From the NCBI RefSeq assembly GCF_002149015.1, contig NZ_NGFO01000010.1:1-64000 (forward strand): a stretch of 64,000 bases of DNA, given 5' to 3'. Below the pieces are notes generated by a model, which was given only the letters and a program-made list of their open reading frames with translations, was not told the origin of the DNA and searched no databases. The position numbers and the translations under genes were made by a program. Positions 19,438 through 27,789 of this stretch are shown here, in pieces (the stretch's first letter is position 1; the number at the start of each line of letters is the position of its first letter). The stretch is from Gordonia lacunae (GTDB taxonomy: Bacteria; Actinomycetota; Actinomycetes; Mycobacteriales; Mycobacteriaceae).

Positions 19438-20409
19438 ATGCGTGAGCTCCGCGTCGTCGGAGTGGAAACCGACGGCTCCCATGTCATCTGTCAAGACCCG
19501 CAATCGGGAGAGAAATTCCGGATCGCCTCCGATGAACGCCTCCGCGCCGCTGCCCGCGGTGACATCTCACGACTGGGACAGATCGAGATCGAGATGGAGA
19601 GTGCATTGCGGCCACGCGAGATCCAGGCACGAATCCGAGCGGGTGCAACCGTCGCCGAGGTGGCGGCCGCAGCAGGGGTGGGTGTCGACAAGATCGAACG
19701 CTTCGCCCACCCGGTCCTTCTCGAACGCAGCCGCGCCACCGAACTCGCCGGCGCCGCGCATCCCATCCGCCACGACGGCCCCGCCGTCGCCACTCTCGTC
19801 GAGTCCGTCGCCGAGGGACTCGTCGCCTACGGGCAGAATCCCAACGACGCCGACTGGGACGCGTGGAAGGGCGACGACGGCTACTGGGTGGTGCAGGTGG
19901 CCTGGAGCGTCGGGCGCACCGACAACCTCGCGCACTGGCGCTATCAGCCGGGTTCGCACGGTGGCAGCGTCGACCCGCTGGACGATCTCGCCGACGAGCT
20001 CACCCACCCCGAGACCATCGCGCCCCGTCGCCGGCTGACCCCGGTCGCCACCCCCGAAGTCGCCGTCGAGACGACCCCGGACGGACGCGAAGAGGTCACC
20101 ATCGACGCGAACTCGATCATCGGCGCGCAGCGCGCCCGCCACGACCGGCGGCCCGCTGTCGAGGACGACGGCGCCGTACCGTTCGACTTCGGGTTCGACG
20201 ACGACCAGCCCGCCGGTGCGAGCGAGACCGCAGGCACCCCGGACGAGCCCACGTCCGCACCTGCTGTCGACGCGGAGTCCGAGGACGAGGACGCGCCGGC
20301 CGCCGGCGCCTCCGGCCCTGAGCGTCCGCGCCGGAAGAAGACGCGCAAACCTGCTGTCCCGGCGTGGGAGGATGTCCTGCTCGGCGTGCGCAGCAACGGG
20401 AACAGCTGA
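19438..20409 (+). CDS. sepH: septation protein SepH
   Basis: FtsZ-binding cell-division protein of Actinobacteria that promotes Z-ring assembly. The N-terminal DUF3071 domain begins MRELRVVGVE and includes LRPREIQARIRAGATVAEVA with a helix-turn-helix-like segment, then GDDGYWVVQVAW. The C-terminal third is an acidic, Pro/Ala-rich disordered region ending in a basic RRKKTRK patch and a short conserved tail, PAWEDVLLGVRS. At 323 aa this is the typical size. GGAGGAGC precedes ATG 19438; in-frame upstream codons lack such a site. Equivalent to Rv0883c by synteny. Confidence 0.9.
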   Translation: MRELRVVGVETDGSHVICQDPQSGEKFRIASDERLRAAARGDISRLGQIEIEMESALRPREIQARIRAGATVAEVAAAAGVGVDKIERFAHPVLLERSRATELAGAAHPIRHDGPAVATLVESVAEGLVAYGQNPNDADWDAWKGDDGYWVVQVAWSVGRTDNLAHWRYQPGSHGGSVDPLDDLADELTHPETIAPRRRLTPVATPEVAVETTPDGREEVTIDANSIIGAQRARHDRRPAVEDDGAVPFDFGFDDDQPAGASETAGTPDEPTSAPAVDAESEDEDAPAAGASGPERPRRKKTRKPAVPAWEDVLLGVRSNGNS

Positions 20410-21177
20410 GTGGGCTCGGCGCGCGCGGCCACCGTCTGGTTCATCGACTCCGACGATCCGGCCTCGATCCTCCGCACCGGTCCGGCCAACGACTCCCAGC
20501 ACGCCCACCAGCTGGCCACCGCCGTCTTCGGCGACAGCGTGCTCGTCCCTCTCGTGGACACCGATCTCGCGACCGCGGCCGCGGCCCACGACACCCATGT
20601 CTACGCGGGCTTCTACGGCCCACTGGCCGTCGTGTCCTGCTCGTTGTTCGAGACGACCACACCGTCGACACTGACGCGCGCGCTCGCACGGATTCGTCCC
20701 AGCGCGACGACCACCCTGCTCTACTCCGAGCCCGACACCTCGCTCGGTGCGTTCGCTCGATGGGAGTCGGGGACGCTGCGTCGTTCCTTCGCGGCCGACC
20801 CGGTGACCATCCATGAGGACCACGGCCTGCCGTTCACGTTCGAGAAGCCGTTCTGGGGCGGCGAACACCCGCTGAGCCATGCCGAGGGCGTGCCCACCGC
20901 GCCGATGTCGCTGCCCTTCCACCCCGCACACCTCGCCGAGGAGTCGAACCGGGCGTGGCTCGGGTTCCGCTACACGCACCCGCTCGCGGAGTCCGATCTC
21001 GACCCGGCGCAGATCACCGTCACGTCCTTCGCCCTGCACCCGGCCGAATACGAGCCGACCGCGGCCGACTACGAGAACTACCGAGCGGCAACGGCTTCGC
21101 GCACGCAGGAGCGGACGGCCCCGCCGGAACAGCACGCCCGCAAGCGCGGTCGCATCCGCGAGTACTTCGGGTTCTGA
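20410..21177 (+). CDS. conserved hypothetical protein (DUF6928-like)
   Basis: A 255-residue soluble protein with GTG start directly at the sepH stop, so translation is probably coupled. Starts ATVWFIDSDDPASIL, has HVYAGFYGPLAVVSCSLFE, FEKPFWGGEHPL and LPFHPAHLAEESNRAWLGF, and ends in a basic KRGRIREYFGF tail. I recall this set of motifs as DUF6928. No catalytic motif recognised. Its constant position after sepH in relatives suggests, but does not prove, a division or envelope link. Confidence 0.65.
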   Translation: MGSARAATVWFIDSDDPASILRTGPANDSQHAHQLATAVFGDSVLVPLVDTDLATAAAAHDTHVYAGFYGPLAVVSCSLFETTTPSTLTRALARIRPSATTTLLYSEPDTSLGAFARWESGTLRRSFAADPVTIHEDHGLPFTFEKPFWGGEHPLSHAEGVPTAPMSLPFHPAHLAEESNRAWLGFRYTHPLAESDLDPAQITVTSFALHPAEYEPTAADYENYRAATASRTQERTAPPEQHARKRGRIREYFGF

Positions 21178-21180
21178 GGG

Positions 21181-21474
21181 TCAGGGCCGGCCCAGCGCGA
21201 GCAACGCGATCGACGACGCGACGCCGGCCAGGAAGCCGAGCAGCAGTCCCCACACGACCCAGCGCCACACGGGTCGCGCCCGGAACTCCCACAGGGTCCA
21301 GCCGAGTCCGCCCGCGACGACCAGGACCGCGGCGATGCCCAGGAAGCGGAGTATCCCGCCGATGAGCTGATAGACCCCGACCAGGACGAACGCGGCGAAC
21401 AACGCGCAGAAGACGGCGACGATGATCCCCAGGGCCCACGGCGTCGGCTCGCCGCTCTCCGACTCGACGGTCAC
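21181..21474 (-). CDS. DUF2537 small membrane protein
   Basis: A 97-residue integral membrane protein with three hydrophobic helices at about 13-35, 40-60 and 70-93 (WRWVVWGLLLGFLAGVASS). GTG start overlaps the stop of the methyltransferase gene by 4 bp (GTGA), so the two are coupled. Corresponds in order to Rv0882. Function unknown. Confidence 0.75.
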   Translation of the reverse strand: MTVESESGEPTPWALGIIVAVFCALFAAFVLVGVYQLIGGILRFLGIAAVLVVAGGLGWTLWEFRARPVWRWVVWGLLLGFLAGVASSIALLALGRP

Positions 21475-22325
21475 TCCCCCATCGTGCCCGATCGGGCACG
21501 TTCGTAGAACGCAACGGCCGCCGCGGTCGCCACGTTCAGCGAGTCGGTGCCCCGGCTCATCGGAATCCGGGCCTTCACGTCAGTCGCCGCCATCGCCGAC
21601 GCCGTCAGGCCGGGTCCCTCGGCCCCGACGAGAAAACCGACCTTATCGGCGGTGACCGCTTCGGCGAGAGTCACGGCGTCGGGGTCGGGAGTCATCGAGA
21701 CCAACTGGAAATCGCGGTTGCGCAACAGGTCCAGACCGCGCGGCCAGTCGTCGAACCGCGCGAACGGCACGAGCAGCGCATGGCCCATCGACACCCGCAC
21801 GCACCGGCGGTACAGCGGGTCCGCACAGCCCTGCCCGAAAAGCACTGCGTCGACACCCAATCCGGCGGCGTTGCGGAAGATCGAACCGATGTTCTCGTGG
21901 TCGTTGACGCCCTCGAGGATCGCAACGGTCCGGGCACTGTCGAGGATGTCGGGCACCGTGAGCGTGGCCGGCCGGCGTGACACCGCGAGCACCCCGCGGT
22001 TGAGGTGGAAGCCGACGACCTCGGCCATCACCTCGGCGGTGGCACGGAAGAACGGCACGCCGGTCAGCGACGGGTCCCGAAGATCGGCATCGAGTTCGGC
22101 GAGCCGCTTCGCCACGCCCAGGAATGCATGGGTCTCGAAGCGCGAGGCGATCATCCGCTGCGCGACGAGGACGCCTTCGGCGATGACGAGACCACGGCCG
22201 GGACGCCCCCCGGGCAGAACCGGCAGGTCCGGTCGGCGGTCGACGGAGTTCAGATCGCGGAAGTCGTCGACGCGCGGGTCCGCCGGGTCGTCGATGTCGA
22301 TCACGTTCACTGCGAGCCCGGGCAC
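21471..22325 (-). CDS. TrmH/SpoU-family RNA 2'-O-methyltransferase
   Basis: SAM-dependent ribose methyltransferase of the SPOUT superfamily; tRNA or 23S rRNA is the likely substrate. The N-terminal RNA-binding domain includes RGLVIAEGVLVAQRM. The C-terminal knotted domain carries motif 1 GVNDHENIGSIFRNAAGLG, motif 2 KVGFLVGAEGPGL and motif 3 IPMSRGTDSLNVATAAAV, all complete. I place the start at GTG 22325, where CACACT ends 6 nt upstream (leaderless); a more distal ATG at 22412 would run into the divergent gene. 284 aa, matching Rv0881 by position. Confidence 0.9.
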   Translation of the reverse strand: MPGLAVNVIDIDDPADPRVDDFRDLNSVDRRPDLPVLPGGRPGRGLVIAEGVLVAQRMIASRFETHAFLGVAKRLAELDADLRDPSLTGVPFFRATAEVMAEVVGFHLNRGVLAVSRRPATLTVPDILDSARTVAILEGVNDHENIGSIFRNAAGLGVDAVLFGQGCADPLYRRCVRVSMGHALLVPFARFDDWPRGLDLLRNRDFQLVSMTPDPDAVTLAEAVTADKVGFLVGAEGPGLTASAMAATDVKARIPMSRGTDSLNVATAAAVAFYERARSGTMGE

Positions 22326-22384
22326 CGCAACAGTGTGCCACCCGGACGAAACCGGCAGCGCACGGGTGTGAAACTGTGGAAGAC

Positions 22385-23629
22385 GTGACCAGCGATTCGA
22401 CTCCGATGTCACGTCTGTCCCTCGACCGCGCCACCGACGCGGACTGGGCCGACATCATCACCACCGATGCCCGTGCGTTCGCCATGCGCAACCCGTTGCC
22501 CGACGACGAGGTCGCCGATCTGCGCGGCAAGGTCGCCGACGACGACGTCGTGCTGGTGCGCGACACCGGTCTGGACGCCCAGCCTCTCGTCGGGGTGGCG
22601 ATGTTCTACCGAATGTCGATGTCGCTGCCCGGCGGCGGCGTGTCGGACGCGGCCGGACTGTCGTGGGTGTCGGTGGCCTCGACCCACCGGCGCCGCGGAA
22701 TCCTGCGCCGCATGCTCACCGAACTCGTCGAGCAATGGGAGTCGGAGAAGTACACCTTCGGGATCCTCACCGCGAGCGAGGGAACCATCTACGAGCGGTT
22801 CGGCTTCGGCCCGGCGTGTTTCGCGAACTCGGTGTCGCTGACCCCCGGCGCGGCGATGCGGGCCGCGCAGCCCGAAGACGCCACCGTCCGGTACGCCGAC
22901 GCCGACGCGGTGGCCGCGGCGGTCCCCGACCTCCACGCCCGGTGGACGCTCACCACTCCGGGCGCCCTCACCCGCACCCCAGCCTGGTGGAATCCCATCC
23001 TGGCCGACCGGGCCTCGGAGCGGCCGCTGTCGGCGAGCGGGCTGCACTATCTGCTGCACGCCGACGGCTACGCGAGCTATCGCATCTACAAAGACGAGAC
23101 CGGCGCGGTGCGCGGCGAGGTCAACGAGGTCTTCGCGGTCACCGACGACGCGCACACCGACCTGTGGCGCGTCCTGATCAACCTCGACCTCATCCCGTCG
23201 ATCACCGCGACGATCCCGGTCGACGACCCACTGGCGCAGAAGCTCGTCGATCCGCGGTCGGTGTCGGTGACCGGCACCGCCGACACGATGTGGCTGCGCA
23301 TCCTCGACGTCCCGGCCGCGCTCGGCGCCCGCCACTACGCGGCCGACCTCGACGCCGTGATCGACGTGACCGACGAGTTCCGCGGGCACGGAGGCGTTTT
23401 CGACATCTCGGTGCGCGAGGGCGGGGCGATCGTCGCGCCGGCGAAGTCCGGTGCGACACCCACGGTCCGGATGGACATCTCGGTGCTCTCCAGCATCTAC
23501 CTGGGCGGGATCCGACCCTCGGCCTTCGCGGCGGCGGGACGCCTGCACGTCGACTCCCCGGCGACGCTGCGCGCCCTGGACCACGCGTTCATGACCGACC
23601 GCGCACCGTTCTCCGGCACGTTCTTCTGA
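22385..23629 (+). CDS. GNAT-family N-acetyltransferase, Eis type
   Basis: A 414-residue protein with the three-part Eis layout: an N-terminal GNAT domain with the acetyl-CoA loop VASTHRRRGILRRML and ASEGTIYERFGFG, a second degenerate GNAT-like domain, and a sterol-carrier-like C-terminal domain (VRMDISVLSSIYLGGIRPS). The C-terminal carboxylate ends in FSGTFF, close to the catalytic C-terminus of Eis enzymes. Substrates in relatives are amines of aminoglycosides, polyamines or protein lysines. Start chosen at GTG 22385; GTG 22376 is also possible. Divergent from the methyltransferase with a 59-bp promoter gap. Confidence 0.87.
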   Translation: MTSDSTPMSRLSLDRATDADWADIITTDARAFAMRNPLPDDEVADLRGKVADDDVVLVRDTGLDAQPLVGVAMFYRMSMSLPGGGVSDAAGLSWVSVASTHRRRGILRRMLTELVEQWESEKYTFGILTASEGTIYERFGFGPACFANSVSLTPGAAMRAAQPEDATVRYADADAVAAAVPDLHARWTLTTPGALTRTPAWWNPILADRASERPLSASGLHYLLHADGYASYRIYKDETGAVRGEVNEVFAVTDDAHTDLWRVLINLDLIPSITATIPVDDPLAQKLVDPRSVSVTGTADTMWLRILDVPAALGARHYAADLDAVIDVTDEFRGHGGVFDISVREGGAIVAPAKSGATPTVRMDISVLSSIYLGGIRPSAFAAAGRLHVDSPATLRALDHAFMTDRAPFSGTFF

Positions 23630-23685
23630 GCTTTCGAGACGTCCCTCCGCAAGCTCCGGGACCCTTCAGAGAGCGGGGAGACCGG

Positions 23686-23838
23686 TCAGCGGGCCTCGCG
23701 GCTGTGGTGGACGACCACAGGAGCGTTCATCTTCTGCTCCCAGTGGGTTTGTGGTTCTTTCGGATCAGGGGGCGGTAGGCCCTGCTTCTTTCGGACCAGG
23801 ACCAGCGGTTCGCGGTAGTTTCCGGACCAGGGAGCAGG
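23686..23838 (-). pseudogene. possible gene remnant between acetyltransferase and MarR genes
   Basis: The minus strand reads an unusually protein-like frame (SGNYREPLVLVRKKQG, PPDPKEPQTHWEQKM, APVVVHHSREAR, stop) that has no start codon because MarR coding sequence lies immediately upstream. GC is lower than the flanks and Lys/Gln/His codons are frequent. It could be the 3' tail of a DUF222/HNH-like gene left by a deletion, but the family is a guess. Confidence 0.3.
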
Positions 23839-23840
23839 GG

Positions 23841-24305
23841 TCAGATCGCGCGTGAGCGCGGGACGTCGGTGTCGGCCTGTCCGAGGATCTTGTTGACGAT
23901 CTGCACGGCCTCGCGCAGGATCTCCCGCTCGTCGGCGGAGAGCTCCGCGAGGCGATCGCTCAGCCACGCCTTGCGGGCGGCGAGCTCGTCGATCACGACG
24001 TCGACGCCCTCGGGCGACAACGTCACGATCGCCTGCCGGCCGTCGGTCGGGTGCGGTTCGCGCTTGATCATCCCCAGATCCGACAGTGAGGCGATCACCC
24101 GGGTCATCGACGGCGGGCGGACCCGCTCGGCGGCCGCGAGTGCGCCGGGGGTCATCGGTCCTTCGTGATGGAGGGTGTTCAGGGCGGACAGTTGAGTGAG
24201 CGAAACCAGTTTGTTCTCACGCCGACCCCGGAGTCGACGCGCGAGGCGCACCACGGCGAGAGACAGATCGCCGGACAGACTTCCGTCACCATATGGTGAA
24301 TGCAT
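23841..24305 (-). CDS. MarR-family transcriptional regulator
   Basis: A 154-residue winged-helix repressor. DNA-binding elements are VSLTQLSALNTLHHEG, TPGALAAAERVRPPSMTRVIASL (recognition helix) and the wing KREPHPTDGRQAIVTLSPEG with the conserved Asp-Arg. A TACCCT hexamer ends 6 nt before the ATG, and two overlapping palindromes cover the start, so it is probably leaderless and autoregulated. Same place as Rv0880; its targets are not evident, though the neighbouring purine permease is a candidate. Confidence 0.9.
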   Translation of the reverse strand: MHSPYGDGSLSGDLSLAVVRLARRLRGRRENKLVSLTQLSALNTLHHEGPMTPGALAAAERVRPPSMTRVIASLSDLGMIKREPHPTDGRQAIVTLSPEGVDVVIDELAARKAWLSDRLAELSADEREILREAVQIVNKILGQADTDVPRSRAI

Positions 24306-24309
24306 TCAC
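24287..24309 (-). promoter_or_regulatory. two overlapping perfect palindromes over the marR start
   Basis: CACCATATGGTG (24287-24298) and GTGAATGCATTCAC (24296-24309) are both perfect palindromes sharing 3 bp. The second includes the MarR start codon and predicted transcription start. Candidate MarR autorepression site; a dimer could bind each half. Confidence 0.6.
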
Positions 24310-24413
24310 AAAGGGTAGGGCAGGAAAACGACCCCTGGTCCCGACCGCAACCAAATTGCATCGGGTGGACGACACCGAATCGGGCAAACCCGGACGAACG
24401 TCGCGGGCGTCCG

Positions 24414-25982
24414 TCAGCCGATGAGGTCGGAGATGGGTCCGCGGGCGAAGTAGGCCACGAACACCGCGGCGACGAACCAGAGCAACGGGTGCACCGTACG
24501 CGCCTTGCCCGCAGCGGTCGCCATCACGACCCAGCTGATGAAGCCGATGCCGATGCCGTTGGCGATCGAGTAGGTGAAGGGCATCGTGACCACGGTCAGG
24601 AACGCCGGCAGCGCGAAGTCGAGCCGCTTGAAATCGACGGTGGTGAGCTGGCCGATCATCATCGCACCGACGACCACCAGTGCCGGGGCGACCGCCTCGA
24701 GCGGGATCACCTCGTAGAGCGGTGTCAGGAACATCGCCGCCAGGAACAGCACGCCGGTCACGACGTTGGCCAAGCCGGTGCGCGCACCTTCGGCGATACC
24801 GGATGCGGACTCGACGAACACGGTGTTCGACGACGCCGAGGCGGCGCCACCCGCGATGGCACCGGTGCCCTCGACCACCAGCGCGCGGCCGATCCCGGGC
24901 AGGTTGCCCTTCTCGTCGGCCAGTCCGGCCTCCTTGCCGAGGCCGGTCATCGTGCCCATGGCGTCGAAGAAGTTGGAGAGCACCAGCGCGAACACCAGCA
25001 CCGATGCCGCCAGGACACCGATCCGCGTGAACGCGCCGAACAGGTCGACGTCGCCGACGAGGCTGAGATCGGGCAGACCGCCGAGGGCGCTCGGGATGTC
25101 GGGCACGCTCAGACCCCAGCCCGAGGGGTTGTCGACGCTCGACCCGTAGTCGAAGATCTGTTCCAGCACGATCGACAGCACCGTCGTGATGGCGATACCG
25201 ATCAGCAGACCGCCGGGTACCCGGCGGACCACCAGGACGCCCATCAGCAGGACCCCGACGGCGAAGATCAGGGTCGGGATCGTCGAGATCGAGTTGTCGC
25301 TGCCCAGCTGTACCGGCACGGTGGTCCCGGCGGCGTCGGGGATGCGCTTGACGAACCCGGCGTCGACGAAACCGATGAAGGCGATGAACAGACCGATGCC
25401 GGCCGCGATCGCGGCTTTCAGTTCGGCCGGCACCGCATTGAACACCGCGGTGCGGAACCCGGTCACAGCCAGCAACACGATGATGATGCCGTCGACGACC
25501 ACCAGACCCATCGCCTCGGGCCACGTCACCTGCGGCGCGATGGACACCGCCAGCAGACTGTTGATGCCGAGCCCCGCCGCGATCGCGAACGGATAGTTGG
25601 CGACGAGGCCGAACAGGATCGACATCACGCCCGCGACGAGCGCGGTGACCGCGGCGACCTGCGCCAGCGGCAGGACGTTGCCCAGGACGTCGGCGTTCTT
25701 CTCGCCGCCCGGGATACCGCCGATGATGATCGGGTTGAGCACCACGATGTAGGCCATCGTGAAGAACGTGACGAGACCGCCGCGGAACTCGCGGTTGAGC
25801 GTCGAACCGCGTTCGGAGATCTTGAAGAACCGGTCGAGCGGGCCGTGGGCAACGGCGGAGTCCGGCCCCGGCGTGGTCGCGGGGAAGTCGGGTTCGGTGG
25901 GCAGGCCCGGTGTCGGCGTGTCAGCACCCGGGGTGTCGGAGGACCTCAGATCGCGAGACTCACTCGGCTCATCGTGTGGCAC
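24414..25982 (-). CDS. NCS2-family purine permease, AzgA/PbuG type
   Basis: A 522-residue permease with about 14 hydrophobic segments, importing adenine, guanine or hypoxanthine with protons. Family marks are FTMAYIVVLNP, the NFFDAMGTMTGLGKEAGL signature, SASSNTVFVESASG and EVIPLEAVAPALVVVGAMMIG. The N-terminal 48 residues are a Pro/Asp-rich cytoplasmic extension. GTG 25982 lies 7 nt after TAGCTT (leaderless); this -10 overlaps that of the divergent DUF2530 gene. Confidence 0.9.
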   Translation of the reverse strand: MPHDEPSESRDLRSSDTPGADTPTPGLPTEPDFPATTPGPDSAVAHGPLDRFFKISERGSTLNREFRGGLVTFFTMAYIVVLNPIIIGGIPGGEKNADVLGNVLPLAQVAAVTALVAGVMSILFGLVANYPFAIAAGLGINSLLAVSIAPQVTWPEAMGLVVVDGIIIVLLAVTGFRTAVFNAVPAELKAAIAAGIGLFIAFIGFVDAGFVKRIPDAAGTTVPVQLGSDNSISTIPTLIFAVGVLLMGVLVVRRVPGGLLIGIAITTVLSIVLEQIFDYGSSVDNPSGWGLSVPDIPSALGGLPDLSLVGDVDLFGAFTRIGVLAASVLVFALVLSNFFDAMGTMTGLGKEAGLADEKGNLPGIGRALVVEGTGAIAGGAASASSNTVFVESASGIAEGARTGLANVVTGVLFLAAMFLTPLYEVIPLEAVAPALVVVGAMMIGQLTTVDFKRLDFALPAFLTVVTMPFTYSIANGIGIGFISWVVMATAAGKARTVHPLLWFVAAVFVAYFARGPISDLIG

Positions 25983-25989
25983 GTTCCGA

Positions 25990-25999
25990 AAGCTACCCT
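25990..25999. promoter_or_regulatory. overlapping divergent -10 elements
   Basis: Plus strand TACCCT (25994-25999) and minus strand TAGCTT (25995-25990) share the TA at 25994-25995. Each ends 7 nt before its start codon (ATG 26007 and GTG 25982). Only one polymerase could melt this DNA at a time, so expression of the permease and the small membrane protein is probably mutually exclusive at the promoter. Confidence 0.6.
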
Positions 26000-26006
26000 G
26001 TTGTCC

Positions 26007-26255
26007 ATGTCCGCGACACCTGAGATCCCCGAACTACCGCGCGCCCTGCGCGCCCCGGAGCCGGTGATCGTGGTCGGGATGGTCGCGTGGGTGGTCGCCA
26101 CCGTGCTCGTGGCCGTCACCGATCTCGGTGGTGACCGCGCACTGCAGATCTGTCTCGTCGGCTTGGCCGTCGGTCTGCTGGGGACGACGATCGTCCTCGT
26201 GCAACGGGCCGGCGTCCGACGCGGTGATCGCGGGGCGCAGGAGGGCCTCGACTAG
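26007..26255 (+). CDS. DUF2530 small membrane protein
   Basis: An 82-residue protein with two transmembrane helices at about 21-38 and 46-64 and a basic, polar C-terminus. The start ELPRALRAPEPVIVVGMVAW matches DUF2530 (Rv0879c in order). Leaderless start 7 nt after TACCCT. Its 3' end overlaps the convergent APC permease by 4 bp. Function unknown. Confidence 0.75.
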   Translation: MSATPEIPELPRALRAPEPVIVVGMVAWVVATVLVAVTDLGGDRALQICLVGLAVGLLGTTIVLVQRAGVRRGDRGAQEGLD

Positions 26256-27766
26256 TCCGGGTCCGGTTCCGCACGGGCCGGTTCGGCGGGTGAGGCGAAC
26301 TCGTCGACGCCGGGTTCCTGCTCCAGCACACGTCCGCGGCCGACCAGCATGATGACGAAGTAGACGCCACCCGCCGCGATCAGTCCCAGCACGATGAGCG
26401 TGGGCACCCGCGCGTCGTCGGGCGTGACCAGCACGAACAGCGCCACCCCCACCCAGATCAGGGCGGCGATCGCGACGGGCACTTCGAGCCGGCCGAGGCT
26501 GAAACCGCCGGTCTTGCGCTCCAGTCGCTTTCGGACGACGAGGTAGAGCACCACGATGCCCCCGTAGATGAGGGCGGGCAGGATCGTCGAGGCGATGATC
26601 AGCTCGATCAGCGCAGCGCCCGGCAGGGCCAGCATCAGGACCACCCCGACGGCGAGGATGAGCAGCGTCGCGGGAACCGGGGTCTGGGTGCGGGGGTTGA
26701 CCCTCGCCATGAGCCGGTGTGCCGGGAAACGTCGGTCGCGGGCCATGGCGAACACCTGGCGGGCGCAGGCCGCCATCACCACCATGCCGGCGCCGAACAT
26801 CGCGAACGTGATGCAGGCCAGCAGGACTCGCTCGGCGACCGGACCGAGTTGCTCCCGGATGATCGCGGCGACCGGCGAACCGTCGGCGCTCACCGCCGGG
26901 ACGTCCTCGATCGCGGTCGTCAGCACGATGAGGAAGATCAAGCCCACCACCGCGGCGGCGACCACCGAGCCGACGATGGCCCTCGGCACACTGCGGAACG
27001 GGTCTTCGGCCTCCTCGGCGAGGTTCGCCGCGGAATCGAATCCGACCAGCGTCGTGAGCCCCATGACCATCGCTGCCATCACGCCGCCGCCGACGGCCCA
27101 GTAGTCCGGCGCGCCGGCCGCGACTCCCGCGGAACCCAGGTTTCCGAGGTGCCCGCTACCGGTGACCACCATCACCGCCGCGAGGGCGACCACCAGGATC
27201 GCCACGATCGCCAGCTCGACCGCGACCGCACCCGAGGTGAACAGTCCCAGCAGCCGGGTCGAGGCGATGACCAGTACGGCCTGGATGACGAGCACGACGA
27301 GCGTGATCACCCGGGCGACCGTCTCGTCCTCGGCCATCCCCGCCAACGGCATCAGTGCCTGGCTGGCGAGCGCGTTGTCCATGGCGACCACCGCGATGGC
27401 CAGATACCAGAAACTCAGCCAGCCGAAGAGCCAGCCGACCTTCGGGTTCGCCAGTCTCGACGCCCACTGATACGACGACCCGCTGAGCGCGATCCGGGCG
27501 GCGAACTGAGCGACCACCAGCGCGATCAGCGTCTGTCCGACGGCCGCGACGATCCACAGCCAGATACCCACCGGCCCGGCGGTGGTGAGCACGTTGTCGT
27601 AGGTGGCGAAGATCCCCACCGCGACGGAGATGAACGCGAAGGAGATCGCGAACACCGCGAACCCACCGAGTGTCCGGCGCAGCTCCGGACGATAACCGCC
27701 GGTGCGGAATTCGTCGTCGGGAGAGCCACTGCCGGCACCCGACGGGGTGACCACGTCCTCCGCCAT
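26252..27766 (-). CDS. APC-superfamily amino acid/polyamine permease
   Basis: A 504-residue permease with about 12 helices. Helix 1 reads GFAVFAISFAFISVAVGIF, followed by GPVGIWLWIVAAVGQ and the ALSGSSYQWASRLANPKVGWLFGW segment of the GABA-permease/ACT family. LVGFDSAANLAEEAEDPFRSVPRAI is the strongly conserved cytoplasmic loop. Substrate probably an amino acid or amine. It lies 24 bp upstream of the phosphotransferase gene with an independent start, so it may head the acyl-CoA operon or be separate; an ATG at 27766 is preceded by GTCCGCC rather than a strong site. Confidence 0.87.
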   Translation of the reverse strand: MAEDVVTPSGAGSGSPDDEFRTGGYRPELRRTLGGFAVFAISFAFISVAVGIFATYDNVLTTAGPVGIWLWIVAAVGQTLIALVVAQFAARIALSGSSYQWASRLANPKVGWLFGWLSFWYLAIAVVAMDNALASQALMPLAGMAEDETVARVITLVVLVIQAVLVIASTRLLGLFTSGAVAVELAIVAILVVALAAVMVVTGSGHLGNLGSAGVAAGAPDYWAVGGGVMAAMVMGLTTLVGFDSAANLAEEAEDPFRSVPRAIVGSVVAAAVVGLIFLIVLTTAIEDVPAVSADGSPVAAIIREQLGPVAERVLLACITFAMFGAGMVVMAACARQVFAMARDRRFPAHRLMARVNPRTQTPVPATLLILAVGVVLMLALPGAALIELIIASTILPALIYGGIVVLYLVVRKRLERKTGGFSLGRLEVPVAIAALIWVGVALFVLVTPDDARVPTLIVLGLIAAGGVYFVIMLVGRGRVLEQEPGVDEFASPAEPARAEPDPD

Positions 27767-27789
27767 GGCGGACCCTTTCGTCGGGGTGA

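Noticed and set aside
24300..26255. 651-codon plus-strand frame opposite the purine permease
   Set aside because: Asp/Arg/His-rich antisense shadow; only its last 82 codons from ATG 26007 form a real gene.
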